The translations under genes were made by a program, and so were the position numbers. The notes beneath the pieces were generated by a model. That model did not search any database. It was not told the origin of the DNA and worked only from the letters and a program-made list of their open reading frames with translations. This document shows, piece by piece, positions 8,245 to 15,721 of a stretch of 18,056 nucleotides of DNA (positions are counted from its first letter, which is position 1; each line of letters starts with the position of its first letter). Origin of the DNA: JABAYQ01 sp042091225 (lineage in GTDB: Bacteria; Bacteroidota; Bacteroidia; Flavobacteriales; UBA7312); assembly GCA_042091225.1 (NCBI GenBank), contig JBELHW010000035.1, positions 1-18,056 on the forward strand, read 5' to 3'.

Positions 8245-8739
8245 ATGAAAAAAATCGGTTTAATCTCAGACACTCATTCTTATTTACATCCTAGAGTTTT
8301 CGAACATTTTAAAAATTGTGACGAAATTTGGCACGCAGGAGATATCGGTTCTATTGAGGTTTTAGATGATTTAAAAAAATTTAAACCAACTAAAGCTGTT
8401 TCAGGGAATATTGACAACCATATAATCCGATCTGCAACTAAGCAAATTTTAAATTTTAATTGTGAAGGAGTAAATGTATTGATTACCCACATTGGAGGAT
8501 ACCCTCCTAATTACAACCCAAAAACAAGAGCTCTTTTAAACCAAGAAAATGTAGATCTCTTTATTTGTGGTCATTCTCACATTCTTAAAGTTATTTTCGA
8601 TAAAAAAAGAGATGTTTTACACATCAACCCTGGCGCAGCAGGTAAATATGGCATTCATAAAGTTATTACTCTTGTAAGATTCGAAATTAGTAATGGAAAA
8701 GTAGAAAACTTAGAGGTTATCGAATTAAATAGAAATTAA
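8245..8739 (+). CDS. YfcE/MJ0936-type metallophosphoesterase
   Basis: The product is a 164-residue soluble protein with a complete set of calcineurin-like metal ligands: D9 and H11 in SDTH, D33 in GDIGS, N55 in GNID, H82 in THIGG, and H110 and H112 in GHSH. Small proteins of this family hydrolyse phosphodiesters in vitro; the natural substrate is usually unknown, and none can be named from sequence. The ATG follows the batE stop with no spacer, so it is probably translated from the Bat mRNA, although no functional link is established. Its stop codon overlaps the stop of the convergent DUF4293 gene in the bases TTAA at 8736-8739. Confidence 0.9.
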   Translation: MKKIGLISDTHSYLHPRVFEHFKNCDEIWHAGDIGSIEVLDDLKKFKPTKAVSGNIDNHIIRSATKQILNFNCEGVNVLITHIGGYPPNYNPKTRALLNQENVDLFICGHSHILKVIFDKKRDVLHINPGAAGKYGIHKVITLVRFEISNGKVENLEVIELNRN

Positions 8740-9122
8740 CGAATTCTATCCGATGATTTTACTAATTTTTCATCTTTTTTAATAAACCAATTAGCCAATA
8801 AAATAAGAATGTAAGGTATAGCAAATAATACCATTCCTTTAAAGGGTGTATACTCTCCTTTCTGAATAAATAAAATGAAAAAGGTAGCTGATAAGAAAAG
8901 CTTCGAAACTTGATTTATCATAATTTGTTGGCTTCTATTTTTAAACTTTAAAATTGAAAAAATAGAAAGAAGCACGGTTATTATAGCTGTTATATTGGCA
9001 AATAGAAAATCAGTAACAAATAAATTATCTGTTCCATTTGATAAAACTGGTACCCTATACGTAATTATCAATACTGCTAAAACGTTAAAAAACAGATAGA
9101 TGGATTGAACCCTTTGAATCAT
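8736..9122 (-). CDS. DUF4293 integral membrane protein
   Basis: The product is 128 residues and starts MIQRVQSIYLFFN, the hallmark opening of DUF4293. Four hydrophobic helices lie at about 5-23, 36-58, 73-89 and 96-113, followed by a short basic tail. The family is confined mainly to Bacteroidota, has no known function, and is characteristically found back to back with rho, as here, where the two starts are 156 bases apart. The stop codons of this gene and the phosphoesterase gene overlap on opposite strands. Family assignment is from the N-terminal motif, topology and neighbourhood. Confidence 0.88.
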   Translation of the reverse strand: MIQRVQSIYLFFNVLAVLIITYRVPVLSNGTDNLFVTDFLFANITAIITVLLSIFSILKFKNRSQQIMINQVSKLFLSATFFILFIQKGEYTPFKGMVLFAIPYILILLANWFIKKDEKLVKSSDRIR

Positions 9123-9135
9123 AATTATTTTTTTT

Positions 9136-9143
9136 CAAAATTA
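9136..9143 (-). promoter_or_regulatory. Candidate -7 box for the DUF4293 gene
   Basis: On the minus strand the bases read TAATTTTG, matching TAnnTTTG, 13 bases upstream of the DUF4293 ATG. No TTG is found at the expected spacing upstream, so only half of the promoter is supported. Confidence 0.35.
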
Positions 9144-9278
9144 AATCAATATTTTTTAATATTTAGTCTGTTGTAACATATTTTTCTTATTATTGCAGCA
9201 ACTAATCTAATGGTATTATTCAATACCCACATTCATTGAACATTTTTTTAATCACATTTAACATCCTAAACTATCAAC
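9144..9278 (+). other. rho leader region
   Basis: The intergenic stretch upstream of rho, beyond the DUF4293 -7 box, has no plus-strand TAnnTTTG; the nearest is TATTATTG at 9188-9195, with a TTG only 14 bases further upstream, too close for a normal promoter. No clear hairpin is visible. A long leader could serve autoregulation by Rho, known in other bacteria, but nothing here proves it. Confidence 0.3.
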
Positions 9279-10730
9279 ATGTTTGATATCCATTTACTAA
9301 ACAAAAAGCTAATTCCTGAATTAAAGGAAATTGCTAAAGAACTTGGTGTTCCAAAATACCAAAAGTTAAAAAAACAAGAGCTTGTATACGAAATCCTTGA
9401 CGTCCAAGCTACACAAGCCTCTCTTTCTAAAAATAAAGAGGAAGAACCAAAACGCCAAAGAAAGAGGGTTTCTATTAAAGATAAAACAACTACAAATACC
9501 AATTCGTTCGAAAAGAAAGAATCGATCAATAGAGTTGAAAAAAAGAATAATGATCAATCAAAACAAGTAAAACACCAACATTCTAATCATAATAAAAACC
9601 AAGAGTTCGAGTTTGACGGAATTGTTAGCTCAGAAGGAGTCTTAGAAATGATGCCAGATGGTTATGGTTTTTTGCGTTCGTCTGATTATAATTACTTAAA
9701 CTCTCCCGATGATATTTATGTATCTCAATCACAGGTCAAATTATTCGGACTAAAAACTGGGGATACAGTAAAAGGAACTGTAAGACCTCCAAAAAAAGGA
9801 GAAAAATACTTTCCACTTATTAAAGTAGATAAAATTAATGGTAGAGATCCTAACATTGTTCGAGATAGAGTTCCATTCGAGTTTTTAACTCCTTTGTTTC
9901 CTGACGAGAAGTTTAAGCTTAGTAAAAATGGTAAAAGTTCACTTTCTACCAGAATGATAGATTTATTTGCTCCAATTGGTAAAGGACAAAGAGGTTTAAT
10001 TGTTGCTCAACCTAAAACAGGTAAAACAGTTCTATTAAAAGAAGTTGCCAACGCTATCGCCGAAAATCACCCCGAAGCATATCTCATGATTCTTCTTATT
10101 GACGAACGCCCCGAAGAAGTTACAGACATGGCTCGAAGTGTAAATGCCGAAGTAATTGCTTCAACTTTTGACGAACCCGCTGAAAGACACGTTAAAATAG
10201 CAAACATCGTGTTAGAAAAGTCTAAACGATTAGTAGAATGTGGACACGATGTAATCATATTATTAGACTCTATTACTAGACTTGCTAGAGCATACAATAC
10301 CGTTCAGCCTGCTTCAGGAAAAATCTTAACTGGTGGTGTGGATGCAAATGCACTACAGAAACCAAAGCGATTCTTTGGAGCAGCAAGAAAAATAGAAAAC
10401 GGAGGCTCTTTAACTATTTTAGCAACTGCACTTACCGAAACAGGCTCTAAAATGGATGAAGTAATTTTCGAAGAATTTAAAGGAACTGGTAATATGGAAT
10501 TACAATTAGATAGAAAAATATCTAATCGTAGAATTTATCCTGCAATTGATGTTACATCATCAAGTACAAGAAGAGAAGACTTGCTTCTTGGTGATGAAAT
10601 AACTAAGAAAATCTGGATTTTAAGAAATCATTTAGCAGATATGACTCCAGTAGAATCTATAGAATTTATGAGAGACAGAATGTTACGAACAGAATCGAAC
10701 GAAGAGTTTCTTGTTACAATGAATGGCTAA
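9279..10730 (+). CDS. rho: Transcription termination factor Rho
   Basis: The product is 483 residues. A Rho N-terminal helical domain spans about 1-45. A low-complexity Lys/Asn/Gln-rich insert at about 48-110 makes the protein longer than the roughly 420 residues of E. coli Rho. The RNA-binding cold-shock-like domain follows, with DGYGFLR at 127-133. The ATPase domain has Walker A AQPKTGKT at 243-250, Walker B DVIILLD at 324-330, the Q-loop region TGGVDANAL at 351-359 and the R-loop GSKMDE at 389-394. Rho is a hexameric RNA helicase that ends transcription of untranslated RNA. A 156-base leader separates it from DUF4293, with no full TAnnTTTG on the plus strand. A strong intrinsic terminator follows its own stop. 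Confidence 0.97.
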   Translation: MFDIHLLNKKLIPELKEIAKELGVPKYQKLKKQELVYEILDVQATQASLSKNKEEEPKRQRKRVSIKDKTTTNTNSFEKKESINRVEKKNNDQSKQVKHQHSNHNKNQEFEFDGIVSSEGVLEMMPDGYGFLRSSDYNYLNSPDDIYVSQSQVKLFGLKTGDTVKGTVRPPKKGEKYFPLIKVDKINGRDPNIVRDRVPFEFLTPLFPDEKFKLSKNGKSSLSTRMIDLFAPIGKGQRGLIVAQPKTGKTVLLKEVANAIAENHPEAYLMILLIDERPEEVTDMARSVNAEVIASTFDEPAERHVKIANIVLEKSKRLVECGHDVIILLDSITRLARAYNTVQPASGKILTGGVDANALQKPKRFFGAARKIENGGSLTILATALTETGSKMDEVIFEEFKGTGNMELQLDRKISNRRIYPAIDVTSSSTRREDLLLGDEITKKIWILRNHLADMTPVESIEFMRDRMLRTESNEEFLVTMNG

Positions 10731-10759
10731 AAAAAGCCCTCACTTGAGGGCTTTTTTTT
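10731..10759. terminator. Bidirectional intrinsic terminator between rho and the convergent secreted-protein gene
   Basis: A run of five A is followed by GCCCTC (10736-10741), the loop ACTT (10742-10745), GAGGGC (10746-10751) and eight T (10752-10759). The stem is six GC-rich pairs, extended by A-T pairs. With A and T runs on both flanks it can act in both directions, starting on the base after the rho stop and overlapping the stop codon (10758-10760) of the convergent gene. Confidence 0.93.
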
Positions 10760-11561
10760 ATTTAAAATTTAATATTACCGTTACTTTTTCACCAACCTCA
10801 AGATCAGCCAAAAGAGGATGTTTTACTTTTTTATCAATTAGTTCTATTCTAGTCGTATTGCTAGGTGATGTACCTTCATTATTTGCAATAAACTCTAACT
10901 TATTTTGACCCTGAACTAAGTTAAGTTTTAAAACTTCTTTCTTGTTTCTCATTATCTTATTGTCTATCACCAATTTGCCGTTAAACAAAACGGAGACTCT
11001 ATCCTGATCCTCAAGAGCTGAATCCCATAACTCAATACGAATTTTATCGTTGTTCCAACTTATTTCATGATTATCCCCAGAACGTAATAAAACAGGCCTA
11101 CTCTTTTCTCGCTTAGTCAGTACCTCTTGTATTTTTTTTGCTTTTTTAATCTTCTTCTCTATAAAAGATTCTTTAGCATAAACAATAGTCCCTTGCGCGC
11201 ATAGATTTCCATCAGGAAAATTACCTATAAATTGGCCTGAAAATCCTTTTTTATTTTTTGTAACACTTAAATCAATAAAACAAAAATTAGAAAGTGGTTC
11301 TTCAGATTTTGTGGAAATAATTTGAAACTCTTTAAGCTTCATTTCTTTATTTACAAAAGTACCGCTCAACTCGCTTTTAGTTTCGAAAGAAGTCCCTTCA
11401 CCGGTAATAGAATAGCCATTTATAACGCCATCCTTTTCTTCTAATATTAATCTGTAGCTAATAGGACGATAATCTTCCATAAACAAAAAACCAATATAGT
11501 CAAATTGATTTTGAGCCATTAGCTGGCTACTAAGAAACAATAGTAAAAACAAATTTTTCAT
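10758..11561 (-). CDS. Unrecognised secreted protein, two beta-rich parts
   Basis: I do not recognise this 267-residue protein. A signal peptide is clear (MKNLFLLLFLSSQLMA, then Q17). Residues about 17-130 look like a beta-sheet domain with aromatic and Gly-rich strands. A Lys-rich helix at about 132-155 (FIEKKIKKAKKIQEVLTKRE) links it to a second part. Residues about 175-250 read like an Ig-like domain, with DRVSVLFNGKLVIDN, then LNLVQGQNKLEFIANNEGT and SPSNTTRIEL. That pattern (Asp-x-Val-Ser, Asn-Gly, then Gly-Gln-Asn and Asn-x-Gly-x-x-Pro-x-Asn-Thr) recurs in secreted Bacteroidota proteins but does not define a function. No catalytic motif is visible. Export to the periplasm or surface is likely; no Cys follows the signal peptide, so it is not a lipoprotein. 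Confidence 0.8.
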   Translation of the reverse strand: MKNLFLLLFLSSQLMAQNQFDYIGFLFMEDYRPISYRLILEEKDGVINGYSITGEGTSFETKSELSGTFVNKEMKLKEFQIISTKSEEPLSNFCFIDLSVTKNKKGFSGQFIGNFPDGNLCAQGTIVYAKESFIEKKIKKAKKIQEVLTKREKSRPVLLRSGDNHEISWNNDKIRIELWDSALEDQDRVSVLFNGKLVIDNKIMRNKKEVLKLNLVQGQNKLEFIANNEGTSPSNTTRIELIDKKVKHPLLADLEVGEKVTVILNFK

Positions 11562-11573
11562 TTTACATGTAAA
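11562..11573. promoter_or_regulatory. 12-base perfect palindrome at the start of the secreted-protein gene
   Basis: TTTACATGTAAA is a perfect inverted repeat that begins on the base next to the minus-strand ATG (11559-11561). It could be an operator or form a small stem in the leader. In such AT-rich DNA a chance palindrome of this size is possible. Confidence 0.25.
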
Positions 11574-11663
11574 TAAAATTCAAAAACAATTCTTTAGAAA
11601 AAATAGTATTTAAAATTATTTTTTTTAAATTTAAAAATTCTTATTAATTTAAATATAACAATA

Positions 11664-11981
11664 ATGAAAAAATATTTTTTAACTTTTATAGTGTTTTTTT
11701 CAGCATATGCTGTTTCTTACGCATCATTTCCAGTTATTGAACTATCGGAACCTCTAATGACAGCAAGTTCGGATACAAGTGCCTGGGGAATTGTAGCAAT
11801 TTGTTGTGGTGTTCTTGGCTTGTTTATCCCTTTCCTTGGAATTCCTGCGCTTATATTTGGTGCAATGGGACTCAAGAAGAAAATGAAAGGCTTAGCTATT
11901 GCTGGTTTCATATTAGGATTAATTGAAGTCATCCTTTTATTATTAGTATTATTAGCATTAGCTACAGTTGCCAGTATTTAA
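11664..11981 (+). CDS. DUF4190-like small membrane protein
   Basis: The product is 105 residues. The N-terminus (about 1-20) resembles a signal peptide or anchor helix. A hydrophobic core with AWGIVAICCGVLGLF, then GIPALIFGAMGLKKKMKG, and a last helix AIAGFILGLIEVILLLLVL follows. The Gly-rich helix, the basic GLKKKMKGLAIAGFILG turn and the closing helix fit the DUF4190 pattern found in many small bacterial membrane proteins of unknown function. The gene stands alone, divergent from the secreted-protein gene, with an AT-only leader. Its stop lies three bases from the end of the convergent Mur ligase gene. Family assignment is moderate because the motif is short. Confidence 0.7.
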   Translation: MKKYFLTFIVFFSAYAVSYASFPVIELSEPLMTASSDTSAWGIVAICCGVLGLFIPFLGIPALIFGAMGLKKKMKGLAIAGFILGLIEVILLLLVLLALATVASI

Positions 11982-11984
11982 TAT

Positions 11985-13331
11985 TTAAATTAAATGTAAT
12001 GAAAGTTCGGCGAAAGACAAATCGTCAAAAGTACCTGAACTCATCATTAACAAATTTTTGTTTTGCCATTTTATCTGAGATAAGTAATCGGTTAATTGTT
12101 TGCTATCATTAATTACTACTATCCTATTATCACCAAAAGCATCGAGCACTTGTTTTTTGTCTATGGGTTCTAGTTTTTTATGTGCTAATGCCTTTTCGCT
12201 AAAGTAAACAATAGCGATATCTGCAAAATCCATCGAATTTTTATATTGATCTAAAAAATCCTTATTTAAACTTGAAAAGGTATGCAGTTCCATGCATGCC
12301 ACTAGCTTTCTATCTTTATATTGTTTTTTCATGGCTTTAGTGGTTGCTTTTAATTTAGATGGAGAATGAGCAAAATCTTTATAAAATACAGAATTAACAC
12401 CTCTTTTTACTAGTTCTAAACGATTAGCCGCACCTCTAAAACTAGCAATAGATTGGTAAAAGTCTTCATTGCTTAGACCTAACTGATTACAAACCAACCT
12501 GGCAGCATTACAATTTTGTAAATTATGGTCACCAAAAATTTCTAATCCATAAGTGTTGCCATTGTCTTTAACAAAAGTTTGTCCATTTTCAATAAAATGG
12601 TCTAAAGTAGAATAAGGAATCCACTTACATGCGCTAGCTTCTTGAGATAATTTTTTAAGCTCAACATCGTCACTACAGAACAAAAGAGAGCCAGAAACGT
12701 CATTTTTAAAAATTCTAAATTGGTCTATATAGTTTTCAAATGTTGGAAATACATTTATATGGTCCCAAGCTATTCCACTAATCACAGCAATATCTGGCTT
12801 ATACCAATGAAACTTGGGCCTACGGTCTATCGGAGAAGATAAGTATTCGTCTCCTTCCAAAATAATTATTGGTGCTTCTTCACTAAGCTTAAACATAGTT
12901 TCAAAACCGGTCAACTGAGCACCTACCATATAATCGCAATCTATTTCTAAATGGTTCAAAACATGAAGTATCATTGCCGTAATTGAAGTTTTGCCATGGC
13001 TCCCTCCTATTACTATCCTTTTTTTATCTTTCGATTGATTGTATATATATTCGGGGTAAGAGTAAATAGGTATTTTAAGTTCTTTTGCACGCAATAATTC
13101 CGGATTGTCAATTCTAGCATGCATCCCTAATATTATAGCATCAATACTAGTGTCTAGTTGTTCAGGATGCCAGCCTAATTTTTCTGGCAAAAGACCATAC
13201 TTCTCTAGGCGAGATTTTGAAGGGTCAAAGATGGCATCATCAGAACCGCTAACCTCAAAACCTTTCAAACTTAAAGCAATTGCCATATTGTGCATGGCGC
13301 TTCCTCCAATAGCTATTAAATGTATTTTCAC
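11985..13331 (-). CDS. mpl: Mur ligase family protein, Mpl-like muropeptide ligase
   Basis: The product is 448 residues with the three-domain layout of Mur ligases. The N-terminal Rossmann part reads IAIGGSAMHNMAIALSLKG, resembling the Mpl/MurC type. The ATP loop is GSHGKTS at 110-116. The central domain has EGDEY at 159-163 followed by RRPKFHWYKPDIAVISGIAWDH in the Mpl pattern. A C-terminal domain carries FAHSPSKLKATTKAMK. Mpl joins UDP-N-acetylmuramate to the tripeptide L-Ala-gamma-D-Glu-meso-DAP recovered from turnover, saving wall peptides. MurC is the main alternative, but the EGDEY region and the lack of neighbouring mur/fts genes favour Mpl. It converges on DUF4190 with three bases between the stops and is divergent from the metallo-beta-lactamase gene. 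Confidence 0.85.
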   Translation of the reverse strand: MKIHLIAIGGSAMHNMAIALSLKGFEVSGSDDAIFDPSKSRLEKYGLLPEKLGWHPEQLDTSIDAIILGMHARIDNPELLRAKELKIPIYSYPEYIYNQSKDKKRIVIGGSHGKTSITAMILHVLNHLEIDCDYMVGAQLTGFETMFKLSEEAPIIILEGDEYLSSPIDRRPKFHWYKPDIAVISGIAWDHINVFPTFENYIDQFRIFKNDVSGSLLFCSDDVELKKLSQEASACKWIPYSTLDHFIENGQTFVKDNGNTYGLEIFGDHNLQNCNAARLVCNQLGLSNEDFYQSIASFRGAANRLELVKRGVNSVFYKDFAHSPSKLKATTKAMKKQYKDRKLVACMELHTFSSLNKDFLDQYKNSMDFADIAIVYFSEKALAHKKLEPIDKKQVLDAFGDNRIVVINDSKQLTDYLSQIKWQNKNLLMMSSGTFDDLSFAELSLHLI

Positions 13332-13373
13332 AATAAATATTTTAATTCTAAATTAAAGATAAAACACATTTCA

Positions 13374-13381
13374 TACCTTTG
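13374..13381 (+). promoter_or_regulatory. Candidate -7 box for the metallo-beta-lactamase-fold gene
   Basis: TACCTTTG matches TAnnTTTG and lies 20 bases before the ATG at 13402, a normal distance giving a leader of roughly 12-15 bases. The region 19-22 bases upstream has no TTG, so the -33 element is weak or absent. Confidence 0.5.
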
Positions 13382-13401
13382 TATTATCTAAACTTTTCAA
13401 C

Positions 13402-14241
13402 ATGAATTTGTACACAATAGATACTGGTTATTTTAAATTAGATGGAGGCGCTATGTTTGGCGTTGTGCCTAAAGTTCTATGGAATAAAACTAATCCGTCT
13501 GACCAAAATAATTTATGCCCCTGGGCTATGCGATCTTTACTAATTGAAGATGGAAATCGACTTATTCTAATTGACAATGGTATTGGCAATAAACAAGACC
13601 AAAAGTTTTTAAAGCACTACTACCTACACGGAGATTGTAATTTAGAAAATTCTTTACGAAAAAAAGGATTTGGAAAAGAGGATATAACAGATGTATTCTT
13701 AACTCATCTACATTTTGATCATTGTGGAGGAAGTGTCGATTGGAATAAAGACAAAACAGGATTCCAAATGGCTTTTAAAAACGCTAAATACTGGAGTAAT
13801 AAGCAACATTGGAATTTAGCAACCAAACCTAATAATAGAGAAAAAGCATCTTTTCTAAAAGAAAATATTTTGCCGATAGAACAAAGTGGACATCTTAACT
13901 TCGTAGAAAATGAAGGACAATTATTTCCAAACTTTTCTACTTTATTTGTAAACGGACACACAGAGTCTCAAATGATTCCGCACATTCAGTATAAAGGAAA
14001 AACAATTGTCTTTGCAGCAGACCTTCTTCCTTCTACTGGACATATTCCCTTACCCTATGTTATGGGATACGATACTAAACCCTTAGAAACCTTAATAGAA
14101 AAAGAAACCTTTCTAAATAAAGCAGTTGATAATAATTACATCATTTACTTGCAACACGATAATTATAACGAATGTTGTACTTTAAAGAGAACTGAAAAAG
14201 GAGTAAGACTAGATAAAACATTCCGCTTAAGCGACTTATAA
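13402..14241 (+). CDS. Metallo-beta-lactamase-fold hydrolase, lactonase-like
   Basis: The product is a 279-residue soluble protein. The metal motif THLHFDHCGG gives H102, H104, D106 and H107; H186 (NGHTES), D207 (AADLLP) and H252 (LQHDN) complete a two-metal site. Length, the early DNGIGN segment and motif order resemble the YtnP and AHL-lactonase branch rather than true beta-lactamases or glyoxalase II. It has no signal peptide, so it is cytoplasmic. The substrate cannot be read from sequence; lactone or ester hydrolysis is an inference from the branch. It is divergent from the Mpl gene across 70 bases and is followed after 35 bases by yqgE in the same direction, so the two may share a transcript. 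Confidence 0.88.
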   Translation: MNLYTIDTGYFKLDGGAMFGVVPKVLWNKTNPSDQNNLCPWAMRSLLIEDGNRLILIDNGIGNKQDQKFLKHYYLHGDCNLENSLRKKGFGKEDITDVFLTHLHFDHCGGSVDWNKDKTGFQMAFKNAKYWSNKQHWNLATKPNNREKASFLKENILPIEQSGHLNFVENEGQLFPNFSTLFVNGHTESQMIPHIQYKGKTIVFAADLLPSTGHIPLPYVMGYDTKPLETLIEKETFLNKAVDNNYIIYLQHDNYNECCTLKRTEKGVRLDKTFRLSDL

Positions 14242-14276
14242 TATAACTTTTTGAAATATTATCCGTTTAACAAAAT

Positions 14277-14831
14277 ATGAAGAAACTAAAACCTAAAACA
14301 GGAAGATTACTAATCTCAGAGCCTAGCATGAGCGACACAAATTTTCAAATGAGTGTCTTAATTATTACGCAACACAATCAGGACGAAACAATTGGCTTTA
14401 TATTAAACCAACAAACTTCTTTCAAGATTAACGATCTAATAGACAACTTTCCAAAATTTGATGCTAAAATTTATATTGGAGGTCCAGTAGAAAAAAACTC
14501 TTTACACTTTATTCATACTTTAGGAAATAAAATAAAAAATTCAGTGCAATTAACAGACAATCTTTATTGGAGTGGTAGTTTTGAAGACCTTATTTTTCTA
14601 ATTGAAAATGGAGAAGTAAATAGCAATCAAATTCGGTTTTTTGCAGGATACTCAGGCTGGTCCTCCGATCAGCTAGAACAAGAACTAGAAACCGACTCTT
14701 GGATTGTTGCAAAGAGTGACAGTATAAATTTAGAAGGTAACGACAAAAAGTTATGGAGAAACTTTCTGAAAACAATGAATAAAGAGTACGCTATCTGGTC
14801 AAATATGACAGATGACCCCTCTTTAAATTAA
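14277..14831 (+). CDS. YqgE/AlgH family protein
   Basis: The product is 184 residues, the normal size for the family (UPF0301). Motifs are GRLLISEPSMSDTNFQMSV near the N-terminus, the HNQDETIGFILNQ strand and turn, YIGGPVEKNSLHFIHT in the middle, and FFAGYSGWSSDQLEQEL toward the end. The biochemical role is not established; the AlgH name comes from an alginate-regulation phenotype in Pseudomonas, which need not apply here. There is no signal peptide. The ATG at 14277 is preceded by an A-rich stretch and no recognisable promoter. The last 9 bases overlap the end of the convergent class IV aminotransferase gene. Confidence 0.92.
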   Translation: MKKLKPKTGRLLISEPSMSDTNFQMSVLIITQHNQDETIGFILNQQTSFKINDLIDNFPKFDAKIYIGGPVEKNSLHFIHTLGNKIKNSVQLTDNLYWSGSFEDLIFLIENGEVNSNQIRFFAGYSGWSSDQLEQELETDSWIVAKSDSINLEGNDKKLWRNFLKTMNKEYAIWSNMTDDPSLN

Positions 14832-15626
14832 TTGGTTACACTTGTCTACAAGCTCTCCAGCAATTTTATTGGAGTGAAATATTTTGTCTCCTACTGATTT
14901 TACCCAACGAATAGAATTTGAATTAGTGAGTATAAGTTCGCTAGATTGAACAATGTCTTGTTTGCTAATTGAATGTTGGTCAACCTCAAAGTTATCTAAT
15001 ATAAAAGCACGCATACAACCTTCGAGGCAACCTGAGGATAAACTAGGGGTAATTAGCCTGTCATTTTTCACTAAAAACAAATTAGAACTACAAGCCTCTA
15101 TTGGCTCTTTATCTGTATTTAAAAGTAACAAGTCATCTAAATGGTTCTTTTGTTTTTCGATTGATGCCAAAACGTAAAATAGTGCTGAGGTACTTTTAAG
15201 ATTAGACAATAGACCTTTTGGCTTTAAATGAGTTGTGTAATAAGCAAGCTCTAAACCAATAGAATTAAGAGAAAAATTAGAACCTTCAACAGAATAGGTT
15301 TCAATTAAAAAACATCCTATCCTACTTTGAGGAGTATATTTTCCAAGACCAGACCTAAATATAGTTACTCTAGCACCTCCACTAACAATGTTATTTTTTT
15401 TGGATAACTCAATTACTTGTTCTAAAATAGAAGCACTAGAAACATCCATACTAATATCCACCATATTTAATGCTTTCTCCATCCTTAAAAGATGGTTTTT
15501 TTTATTAAATATAATGCCGTTAAAAAACCTAAGAGTTTCGAAAACACCATCTCCGTATTTAAACGAACGATTGTTAAGATCAAACGATATATCTCGAACT
15601 ATTTTTCCGTTTTGATTATACCACAT
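14823..15626 (-). CDS. Class IV PLP-dependent enzyme (branched-chain/D-amino acid aminotransferase or ADC lyase family)
   Basis: The product is 267 residues with the fold-type IV signature: FKYGDGVFETLR at 22-33, the PLP lysine K144 in SNLKSTSAL, E177 in EACSSNLF, and the SGCLEGCMR phosphate-binding region near 198-206. This family includes branched-chain aminotransferase (IlvE), D-amino acid aminotransferase and aminodeoxychorismate lyase (PabC). The short length of about 267 residues favours the PabC or D-amino acid branch over the roughly 300-residue IlvE type, but the neighbours give no pathway clue, so no symbol is assigned. It overlaps yqgE by 9 bases at the 3' end and is divergent from rsmE. 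Confidence 0.88.
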   Translation of the reverse strand: MWYNQNGKIVRDISFDLNNRSFKYGDGVFETLRFFNGIIFNKKNHLLRMEKALNMVDISMDVSSASILEQVIELSKKNNIVSGGARVTIFRSGLGKYTPQSRIGCFLIETYSVEGSNFSLNSIGLELAYYTTHLKPKGLLSNLKSTSALFYVLASIEKQKNHLDDLLLLNTDKEPIEACSSNLFLVKNDRLITPSLSSGCLEGCMRAFILDNFEVDQHSISKQDIVQSSELILTNSNSIRWVKSVGDKIFHSNKIAGELVDKCNQLI

Positions 15627-15630
15627 AAAA

Positions 15631-15638
15631 CAAATTTA
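15631..15638 (-). promoter_or_regulatory. Candidate -7 box for the class IV PLP enzyme gene
   Basis: On the minus strand the bases read TAAATTTG, matching TAnnTTTG, only 4 bases before the ATG. Transcription from it would start at or near the first codon, so the message would be leaderless or nearly so. No TTG occurs at normal spacing; the nearest is 28 bases upstream. Confidence 0.3.
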
Positions 15639-15695
15639 ATCGATTTAAATGGAAAACTAATTGAATCAAGCTTAAAAGACTACCAAAGTTTTTCC

Positions 15696-15703
15696 TAATT
15701 TTG
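15696..15703 (+). promoter_or_regulatory. Candidate -7 box for rsmE
   Basis: TAATTTTG matches TAnnTTTG, 18 bases before the ATG at 15722. Its last three bases are the TTG at 15701 that could be mistaken for an rsmE start, so a promoter here argues for the ATG. The -33 position lacks a TTG. Confidence 0.45.
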
Positions 15704-15721
15704 AGTTTTACAACTATTCAG

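Noticed and set aside
9171..9195. TTG plus TATTATTG as a promoter of rho
   Set aside because: The -7 box has one mismatch and the spacer is only 14 bases, against about 19-21 in known Bacteroidota promoters.
9382..9570. A plus-strand frame in the low-complexity part of rho
   Set aside because: It is an out-of-frame reading of the Lys/Asn-rich rho insert with no independent start context or recognisable domain.
13105..13356. A plus-strand frame antisense to the start of the Mpl-like gene
   Set aside because: The opposite strand encodes the conserved N-terminal Rossmann domain of a Mur ligase; this frame is a shadow with no recognisable features.
15701..15721. A TTG start for rsmE seven codons before the ATG
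   Set aside because: It overlaps a full TAnnTTTG box, and the ATG gives the MQLFYNP start usual for the family.
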